From positions 1-6,723 of the forward strand of contig JADBKX010000082.1 of the NCBI GenBank assembly GCA_014894735.1: 6,723 nucleotides of DNA. Reading direction: 5' to 3'. This stretch comes from Candidatus Sediminicultor sextus. Lineage in GTDB: Bacteria > Atribacterota > Phoenicimicrobiia > Phoenicimicrobiales > Phoenicimicrobiaceae. Position numbers and translations under genes: made by a program. A model generated the notes under the pieces. The model ran no database searches. It had not been told where the DNA came from and worked only from the letters and a program-made list of their open reading frames with translations. This document shows, piece after piece, positions 1 through 4,986 of this stretch (its first letter is position 1; every line of letters starts with the position of its first letter).

Positions 1-17
1 TACTATATACTTTTTTT

Positions 18-1733
18 CTATCCTGCAACTCTTAGCACTTCTTCAATAGTAGTAATCCCCTGCAATACTTTTTCCAGTCCAATATCTTTTAGCGTTTTCA
101 TTCCTTTTTTAATAGCAGCATCTTTGATAATATTACTTGAAGCTTTTGAGATTATTAATTCCCTAATATCCTCATCCAAGACAATAAGTTCATATATAGA
201 AGTTCTTCCATAATATCCTGTATTTTTACACAAAGGACAGCCTGCTCCTCTGTACAGTTTAACTTTACCATCACCGTTCGAGTTAGCCTTTAGATGCAGT
301 CCGATTATTACATCTTTTCCAGGCTCATATTCCTCCTTGCAGTTTTCGCATATAACTCTAACCAATCTTTGGGCTATTACCCCTATCACCGAAGATGAAA
401 TTAAAAATGTTTCAACATTCATGTCGATCAATCTGGTTACAGCACTGGCGGCATCATTCGTATGAAGAGTACTTAATACTAAATGTCCGGTTAAAGCTGC
501 TTGAACTGCAATTTGAGCAGTTTCAGCATCTCTTATTTCCCCAATCATTATAATATCCGGATCCTGCCTCAATATTGAACGTAGTGTGTTAGCAAAAGTT
601 AAATTAATTTTTGGTTTTATTTGGATTTGATTTATTCTGTTTAACTTATATTCTACCGGGTCTTCAACAGTTATAATATTCCTATCCTTAGAATTTACTT
701 CGTTTAAAGAGGCATACAAAGTAGTAGTTTTTCCGCTGCCAGTAGGTCCGGTAAGTAAAATTATTCCATAAGATTTAGAAATTATCGATTTAAATTCCTC
801 TAATTGCTCAGGGATGAACCCAAGTTGTTCTAATTTTATCAATCCTTTACTTTTATCCAATAATCTTAAAACAACTTTCTCCCCTGATACAGTCGGGATA
901 GTAGAAACTCTTAAGTCAACTTCCCTGGTTCCAAATTGTACCTGGAAACGTCCATCCTGGGGAAGGCGTCTTTCAGCAATATCCATTTTGGATAATATTT
1001 TTACCCGGGATATAATCGCGGCTTTTATAGTATTGGGTAAAGCTCTAATATCATGAAGCATTCCATCAATACGGAAACGAACTAAAAGCCCTTTTTCATT
1101 TGGTTCAATGTGAATATCACTTGCTCTGTCCTTAACACCTTGCACAATTAACATATTTACCAGCTGTATAATAGGAGCTTCCTTGCTTATTGCTTCTAAT
1201 TTTTTAGAATCTTGATCCTCTTCATCTTCTTTAAATGTTACTTCTGTTCCTAATTTTTCAATTATGTCATCATATTCACCCAATTCATAATAACTAGTGA
1301 TAGCATTTAGAATATCTTCTTCAGAGGCCAGTAATGATTTAATTTTTTTAATCTTAGTATGGTCTCTTATAAAATCAATAGCGTAAACATCCAATGGGTT
1401 AGCCATAGCAATAATTAACTCATCATTACTTTTACTTATGGGGATTAATTTTAACTGTATGGCAGTTTTTTCAGATATAAGAGATATAACTTCCGGGTCT
1501 ATTACATAATTTGATAGGTCTACATATTCTGTTTCGTAAACATATTGTAAAACCTCATATAGTTCTTCCCTGGTTATTACCCCTATTTCAACGAATATTT
1601 CGCCTAATCGTTTTGTATTGCCGTTTTTTTGCATTTCGAGGGCTTTTTTTAACTGTTGGTGAGTAATTGATCCTTGTTCAATTAAAATATCTCCGATTCT
1701 TTTATTGGTAAAAGTTTTATTGGGCATTTCCAT
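18..1733 (-). CDS. pilB: Type IV pilus assembly / type II secretion ATPase (PilB/GspE family)
   Basis: Predicted cytoplasmic hexameric ATPase that powers pilus extension or pseudopilus assembly at the inner membrane. The 571 aa length is normal for PilB/GspE. Visible parts: an N-terminal MshEN/T2SSE_N region (about 12-150) with two RxGxxL...L..L repeats at 12-35 and 42-65; Walker A GPTGSGKT at 329-336; Asp box around VEDPVEY (356-362); Walker B region DIIMIGE with GEIRD (393-402); His box TGHLVLSTLHTND (415-427); and a zinc-type tetracysteine, C462/C465 and C499/C502, typical of PilB/GspE and absent from PilT. The ATG at 1733 is preceded by GGGAG (1742-1746) with an 8-nt gap, a better fit than the ATG two codons on. 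It lies 35 nt downstream of the S1 gene with no terminator seen, so probably co-transcribed. No pilin, PilC or PilT gene is in the window, so PilB versus GspE is undecided. Family call very sure, symbol less so. Confidence 0.93.
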   Translation of the reverse strand: MEMPNKTFTNKRIGDILIEQGSITHQQLKKALEMQKNGNTKRLGEIFVEIGVITREELYEVLQYVYETEYVDLSNYVIDPEVISLISEKTAIQLKLIPISKSNDELIIAMANPLDVYAIDFIRDHTKIKKIKSLLASEEDILNAITSYYELGEYDDIIEKLGTEVTFKEDEEDQDSKKLEAISKEAPIIQLVNMLIVQGVKDRASDIHIEPNEKGLLVRFRIDGMLHDIRALPNTIKAAIISRVKILSKMDIAERRLPQDGRFQVQFGTREVDLRVSTIPTVSGEKVVLRLLDKSKGLIKLEQLGFIPEQLEEFKSIISKSYGIILLTGPTGSGKTTTLYASLNEVNSKDRNIITVEDPVEYKLNRINQIQIKPKINLTFANTLRSILRQDPDIIMIGEIRDAETAQIAVQAALTGHLVLSTLHTNDAASAVTRLIDMNVETFLISSSVIGVIAQRLVRVICENCKEEYEPGKDVIIGLHLKANSNGDGKVKLYRGAGCPLCKNTGYYGRTSIYELIVLDEDIRELIISKASSNIIKDAAIKKGMKTLKDIGLEKVLQGITTIEEVLRVAG

Positions 1734-1768
1734 TTGTATAACTCCCGCCGTATTCGTTAACGACTAAT

Positions 1769-3757
1769 TTATTTCTTGGTAAACAAGTCTCCAAATAAAT
1801 CCTTAAACAATATTTTATCTACACTCTGTTTTTTATTATACTCTTTCATAAATCTTTTTTGTTCTTCTTTTTCAGCTCTTCTAATACTTAAACTTATCTT
1901 TTTCCTTTGGCTATCTAATTTTATCACCAAAGCTGTCACTTCTTCTCCCACCGAAAGAACGCTTTTCGGATTATCTATTTTGTTGTGGGATATTTCTATT
2001 AAGGGGACTAAACCATCAATATTTTCTTCTAAGTTTACAAAGGCACCAAAATCGGTAAGATTTACTACCTTACCTTCCACTAAAGTTCCAACTGCATATT
2101 TCCTTTTAATATCTAACCAGGGGTCTGCTAATAATTTTTTTTGACTTAAAGTCAGCTGTGATTTTTCTTTATCTATTTTTATTACCTTAAACTCGTATTC
2201 CTGGTCTTTCTTTAATTTCTCACTCGGATGTTTAATTCTTTCCCAATCTATTTCTGATACAGGTACAAATCCTTCTATGCCCTTGTCCAATTTAACGAAA
2301 GCTCCAAAATCTCTTAATCTTATTACCTTGCCTTTTGCAACAGAACCTATTTTATAAAATTTATCTATATCCTCCCAGGGGTTGGGTAAAGTCCGTTTTC
2401 TGCTTAAAAATATTAAGTGGGCATCCTCATCAATTTTTATTACTTTTAGAGGGAGTACCATATATTTTTTAAGTACCGCAGAAGGTCTTTCTACATATTC
2501 CCAATCAATCTCAGATAAATGAATTACGCCGGATACTCCTGCTTCCAGCTCTATATTGGCTCCATAAGAAGTTACTTGAGTGATTTTCCCTTCCACGACC
2601 GAACCAATAGAATATTTTTTCTTAACATCCTCCCAGGGGTTAGGTAATAGTTGCTTTAAACCTAAAGATATTTTCTTTTTCTCGGGTTCGATTTCTAAAA
2701 TTCTTAATTTTAAAACTTCTCCTTCGGAAACTAATTCTGAAGGATTCTTTACATAGGCCCAGGCCATTTCTGAAATATGTAATAGTCCATTAAGGCCTTC
2801 TTCTATTTCAACAAAAGCACCAAAATCTTTAATTCTTATCACTCTTCCTTCTACTTCGTCACCAATAGAATACTTTTCTTTAACATCCTTCCAAGGATCC
2901 GGGGAAAATTGTTTTATGCTCAGGGATATTCTTTTATTTTCTTTATTGTATTCAATAATTTTTACCTTTATTTTATCCCCAACCTTTAGCAATATAGTGG
3001 CATCCTTCATATCACGCCAGGTAATTTCTGAAATATGAAGCAATCCTTCGACTCCACCTATATCAACAAATGCTCCAAATTTTGTAATGTTGGTTATAAC
3101 CCCTTCTTTTTCCTGTCCCACTGTTAAATCAGCTAATGTTTTTTTATGCATTACTTTACGTTCTTTTTCTATCATTAGACGATGGGAGAGAATAACTTTA
3201 TTCTCTTTTTTTTCCAGCTTAATTATAATAAAATCTAATTTTTTCCCTATATATTTATCTAAATCTTCATCTTTTATAAATTTGATTTCGATCTGAGATT
3301 TAGGGACAAATCCTTTTAATCCTACATTGACAATCAAACCGTTTGAATTTTTTTCGATTACTTCTGCATTAATTTTTTCTTTCTTTCTATATATTTCATT
3401 GAGTTTTTCCCAAAGTTGAAAATATTTCGCCTGCTCTCTTGATAAAGAAACATTTCCATTTTTTTCATCAACATTAACAACATATAAATAAACTTCATCA
3501 CCAATCTCTAAAGTGTGGGTTATGGTTTCTTCTTCTTCAGAAAAGAGTGATTTTTCGGTTTTAGGAAGATGGCCCTCCATCTTATATTGCATATCAACCA
3601 GATATCCATCCTCATCAACTTTCATTATCTGGCCTTTAACTATATCTCCTCTTTTTATTTTTTTAAATTTTTCTAAAGATTGGTTAATCATTTCATTCAT
3701 TTCTTCTTTAGAATTGTGTTCTGTTTCTTGTACTTCATTTTTTTTGTTTAACTCCAT
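1769..3757 (-). CDS. rpsA: Ribosomal protein S1-like protein with seven S1 domains
   Basis: RNA-binding protein of the bacterial S1 family, expected to bind the 30S subunit and help load mRNA. The 662 aa hold seven S1 (OB-fold) domains at about 35-108, 126-194, 211-283, 296-369, 382-455, 467-541 and 553-626. Domains 1 and 2 are divergent and resemble the ribosome-binding pair of E. coli S1. Domains 3, 4, 6 and 7 carry FGAFV; domain 5 has YGANI. The linker PW motif recurs at W289, W375, W461 and W547, exactly 86 residues apart. The charged tail ends FKDLFGDLFTKK. No catalytic domain or IspH fusion is present. The frame stays open to an ATG at 3811, but those 18 codons (MLYALRYTLYA...) read through intergenic heptamer repeats. 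The ATG at 3757 has AAGGAAGGA (3768-3776) 10 nt upstream and begins a charged N-terminus, so I chose it. Six domains is the usual maximum for S1, so seven is unusual. Probably first gene of an operon with pilB. Confidence 0.9.
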   Translation of the reverse strand: MELNKKNEVQETEHNSKEEMNEMINQSLEKFKKIKRGDIVKGQIMKVDEDGYLVDMQYKMEGHLPKTEKSLFSEEEETITHTLEIGDEVYLYVVNVDEKNGNVSLSREQAKYFQLWEKLNEIYRKKEKINAEVIEKNSNGLIVNVGLKGFVPKSQIEIKFIKDEDLDKYIGKKLDFIIIKLEKKENKVILSHRLMIEKERKVMHKKTLADLTVGQEKEGVITNITKFGAFVDIGGVEGLLHISEITWRDMKDATILLKVGDKIKVKIIEYNKENKRISLSIKQFSPDPWKDVKEKYSIGDEVEGRVIRIKDFGAFVEIEEGLNGLLHISEMAWAYVKNPSELVSEGEVLKLRILEIEPEKKKISLGLKQLLPNPWEDVKKKYSIGSVVEGKITQVTSYGANIELEAGVSGVIHLSEIDWEYVERPSAVLKKYMVLPLKVIKIDEDAHLIFLSRKRTLPNPWEDIDKFYKIGSVAKGKVIRLRDFGAFVKLDKGIEGFVPVSEIDWERIKHPSEKLKKDQEYEFKVIKIDKEKSQLTLSQKKLLADPWLDIKRKYAVGTLVEGKVVNLTDFGAFVNLEENIDGLVPLIEISHNKIDNPKSVLSVGEEVTALVIKLDSQRKKISLSIRRAEKEEQKRFMKEYNKKQSVDKILFKDLFGDLFTKK

Positions 3758-3780
3758 AGTCCTTACATCCTTCCTTTTCG

Positions 3781-3899
3781 CGTATAAAGTATAGCGTAGA
3801 GCGTACAGCAAGTTAGTATCGAGTATCCAGTAAAGATTTCTGGCTTCTGACTCCTGACTTCTTTTTTCTTCACTATATACTATATACTAAATACTATTA
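3781..3899. repeat. In-phase array of 17 degenerate heptamers
   Basis: Read in 7-bp steps from 3781, the whole rpsA-ygfA gap resolves into heptamers that stay in register for 119 bp. Four sub-blocks can be seen: CGTATAA/AGTATAG/CGTAGAG/CGTACAG (3781-3808); GTATCGA/GTATCCA/GTAAAGA (3816-3836); CTTCTGA/CTCCTGA/CTTCTTT (3844-3864); and ACTATAT twice, then ACTAAAT and ACTATTA (3872-3899). The right end overlaps the last codons and stop of ygfA; the left end reaches to within 24 nt of the rpsA start. This resembles the 7-bp short tandem repeats known from cyanobacterial intergenic DNA, but no relationship is shown. Function unknown. Confidence 0.75.
3783..3811 (-). promoter_or_regulatory. Possible promoter of the rpsA-pilB operon
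   Basis: On the minus strand TTGCTG (3811-3806) is followed after 17 nt by TTTATA (3788-3783). Transcription would start near 3776, giving a leader of about 20 nt that includes the AAGGAAGGA ribosome site of rpsA. A TATACT lies in the same spacer-to-minus-10 area and could be an alternative. Both boxes lie inside the heptamer repeat array, so chance matches are likely; this is a weak call. Confidence 0.3.
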
Positions 3900-4459
3900 A
3901 TTATTCTTTTCTCGGTAATTATTTTATGTACCGGGATATCATTTTTATCAGTAATTATTTTTTTTACTATCTGCATTTCAAAAGCTAAAGCAATAATTTT
4001 GGCAGAAGAGCGAACTTTTCTTAAAAAATTATCATAATATCCAAAGCCTCTGCCAATTCTATTTCCGTCCAAATCAAAAGTAACTCCGGGCACTATTACT
4101 AAATCAATATTTTCTGGGGTGCCCAATCTATGATATTCTTTCTTCGGCTCCAAAATCCCCTTACTGCCTCTTTCTAATTCAATATCAAAATCGAATATTT
4201 TCGAAGGAACCAAGTTAAAGCATTCTGGCAAGATAATAGGAACAAAAACATTTTTACCCATTTTAATAGACATTTTAATCATTTCTTCAGTCTGCACTTC
4301 GCTTCTGGTGGCAGCATAAAACATAATATTTTGGGAATTTTTATACTCTACGGTCTCGGCCAGGTTTAAAAATACTTGTCTACTTTTTTCCCTTATATCT
4401 TCAGAAGACAGGGAAAGTCTTTTTTTTAGTGTATTTCTTCGTATTTCTTCTTTGTTCAT
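3887..4459 (-). CDS. ygfA: 5-formyltetrahydrofolate cyclo-ligase (5,10-methenyl-THF synthetase)
   Basis: Cytoplasmic enzyme that converts 5-formyl-THF to 5,10-methenyl-THF using ATP, returning this folate to the active one-carbon pool. The 190 aa length is typical. Family marks: N-terminal basic helix RRNTLKKRLSLS (about 8-19), YAATRSEVQTEEMI (48-61), GILEP (101-105), and DLVIVPGVTFD (119-129) leading into DGNRIGRGFGYYDNFL (131-146), the phosphate-binding signature. An ending similar to the family's histidine/IITE segment is present (VHKIITEK, 177-184). The frame is open to a TTG at 4498, but that TTG is the first half of the TTGACA minus-35 box, so the ATG at 4459 (MNKEE) is the start. No Shine-Dalgarno precedes it. 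The last residues and the TAG stop fall inside a heptamer repeat array. It lies downstream of 6S RNA, as ygfA does in E. coli, which supports both calls. Also called fau or MTHFS. Confidence 0.93.
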   Translation of the reverse strand: MNKEEIRRNTLKKRLSLSSEDIREKSRQVFLNLAETVEYKNSQNIMFYAATRSEVQTEEMIKMSIKMGKNVFVPIILPECFNLVPSKIFDFDIELERGSKGILEPKKEYHRLGTPENIDLVIVPGVTFDLDGNRIGRGFGYYDNFLRKVRSSAKIIALAFEMQIVKKIITDKNDIPVHKIITEKRIINSI

Positions 4460-4466
4460 AATTTTT

Positions 4467-4498
4467 ATTATAATATAGTCATTTATTATTTTTGTCAA
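4467..4498 (-). promoter_or_regulatory. Strong sigma-70/sigma-A type promoter of ygfA
   Basis: On the minus strand a consensus TTGACA (4498-4493) is followed by a 17-nt spacer and TATTAT (4475-4470). An overlapping TATAAT at 4472-4467 would give a 20-nt spacer. Either way transcription should start at about 4465-4459, at or a few bases before the ygfA ATG at 4459. The bases just before the ATG (AATAAAAATT) carry no ribosome binding site, so the promoter position and the absence of a leader agree. Confidence 0.75.
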
Positions 4499-4510
4499 AA
4501 TTATAATGAA

Positions 4511-4555
4511 TAATGTAGTATCGAGTTAAGAAAGAGAAAGAAAAGATAGAAAAAA
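4511..4555. repeat. Degenerate purine-rich repeat related to the heptamer arrays
   Basis: The segment shares the 11-mer TAGTATCGAGT (4516-4526) with the array before rpsA (3814-3824) in the same orientation, then decays into purine-rich 6-7 bp steps (AAGAAAG, AGAAAG, AAAAGATAG). It lies between the ygfA promoter and the 3' end of 6S RNA. It is probably an eroded member of the same repeat family. I see no gene in it. Confidence 0.4.
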
Positions 4556-4579
4556 GGTTACACTATCAAGGATAAATTA

Positions 4580-4810
4580 TAAAACCCTGCTATGTCGTGT
4601 GCGTTAGGTTTTGTACCTGTTACCAAACAGGTGGGCATCTACCTAAATGTTTTATGTTTCCGCGTCAACCAAGTAGTTAACGTTGGGTATTTGCCTTTCC
4701 TCCGGTGGAGGGAGACCTACCTTAGGCTTACATTATGCATTTAGAGCTCGATCCCTCTTTATATAGTGTTGGTTCAAAACTTAATCAGTCAGCACGAGCA
4801 CAGCAGGGTA
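4580..4810 (-). ncRNA. ssrS: 6S RNA, RNA polymerase holoenzyme regulator
   Basis: 6S RNA mimics an open promoter and binds the housekeeping RNA polymerase holoenzyme, mainly in stationary phase. On the minus strand the ends pair as a closing stem: ACCCUGCUGUG (4809-4799) with CAUAGCAGGGU (4594-4584), one G-U pair and otherwise Watson-Crick. The 5' part, CCCUGCUGUGCUCGUG, resembles the recalled family consensus CCCUGcgGUGUUCGU. A second helix joins UUAAGUUUUG to CAAAACCUAA with one mismatch. A 7-bp hairpin ACCUGUU/AACAGGU sits on the 3' side of the bubble, where 6S RNAs often have one. A hairpin CGUUAAC/GGUUGACG and a CCUCC/GGAGG hairpin lie in the distal arm. The span of about 226 nt is longer than the usual 180-200. 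Closing stem followed by UUUU could itself terminate transcription. Position between aspS and ygfA fits. Exact ends are uncertain; the promoter predicts a 5' end near 4827. Confidence 0.83.
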
Positions 4811-4833
4811 ATTGTTTATTTATTTTCGAACTT

Positions 4834-4862
4834 ATAATATCATAATTTATAATATATTTCAA
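4834..4862 (-). promoter_or_regulatory. Promoter of 6S RNA
   Basis: TTGAAA (4862-4857), a 17-nt spacer and TATTAT (4839-4834) on the minus strand fit a sigma-70/sigma-A promoter. The predicted start is about 4827-4826, some 17 nt before the closing stem. That AU-rich 5' extension could partly pair with the AU-rich bases after the 3' strand of the stem. No good minus-10 box is placed for a start exactly at 4809. Confidence 0.6.
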
Positions 4863-4871
4863 TATCCTGTT

Positions 4872-4934
4872 CGTATATCGTATATCGTATATCGTATAGA
4901 AAAAGAAGTTAGAAGATAAAATTCATAAGTCAGA
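4872..4934. repeat. Tandem CGTATAT heptamers followed by GAAGTTA-type heptamers
   Basis: Four tandem copies of CGTATAT (4872-4898, the last ending in G and incomplete) are followed in the same 7-bp register by AAAAAGA, AGTTAGA, AGATAAA, ATTCATA and AGTCAGA (4900-4934). The second part matches the GAAGTCA-type heptamers of the 3781-3899 array, which are on the other strand there. It lies upstream of the 6S RNA promoter and downstream of aspS. Confidence 0.7.
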
Positions 4935-4936
4935 AT

Positions 4937-4982
4937 AAAAAAACAAAATGTCATTGCGAGGGAGTGAAACGACCGAAGCAAT
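4937..4982 (-). terminator. Possible intrinsic terminator of aspS
   Basis: Reading the minus strand after the aspS stop, ATTGC (4982-4978) can pair with GCAAT (4957-4953), with a weak inner GG/CC pair. A few bases later comes a T-rich run, TTTTGTTTTTTT (4948-4937). The stem is short with a large loop, so terminator strength is doubtful. Its position directly after aspS and before the separately promoted 6S RNA gene supports it. Confidence 0.4.
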
Positions 4983-4986
4983 CTCA
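4949..4986. repeat. CATTGCGAG-type palindromic intergenic element
   Basis: The plus strand reads TGTCATTGCGAGGG...GAAGCAATCTCA, an imperfect palindrome with ATTGC/GCAAT arms (4953-4957 and 4978-4982). From memory, close relatives of this motif are frequent in intergenic DNA of many unrelated environmental bacteria. Here it directly abuts aspS, and its terminal TCA is the complement of the aspS TGA stop codon. Confidence 0.6.

Noticed and set aside
814..1056. Plus-strand open frame opposite pilB, and similar ones at 5078-5260 and 6428-6664 opposite aspS
   Set aside because: Each is fully covered by a well-supported gene on the other strand and shows no family similarity.
3513..3794. Open frames on the plus strand opposite rpsA, also at 1776-2144 and 3087-3296
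   Set aside because: They are antisense to a clear S1 coding frame, encode Ser/Phe/Leu-rich low-complexity peptides typical of complementary reads of Lys/Glu-rich genes, and have no recognisable domain.
3781..3899. CRISPR array
   Set aside because: Units are 7 bp, degenerate and contiguous, with no spacer/repeat alternation and no cas genes.
4690..4712. GGAGGAAAGGC on the minus strand, similar to the RNase P RNA GAGGAAAGUCC motif
   Set aside because: The partner P4 sequence and the 3' ACAGAA region are missing, the span is too short for RNase P RNA, and the closing stem and neighbours fit 6S RNA.
4580..4810. tmRNA, SRP RNA or a riboswitch as the identity of the structured RNA
   Set aside because: No tRNA-like ends or tag frame for tmRNA, no GGUCAGG/GGAAGGAAGCAG signature for SRP RNA, and the unit has its own promoter and closing stem, with another promoter before the next gene.
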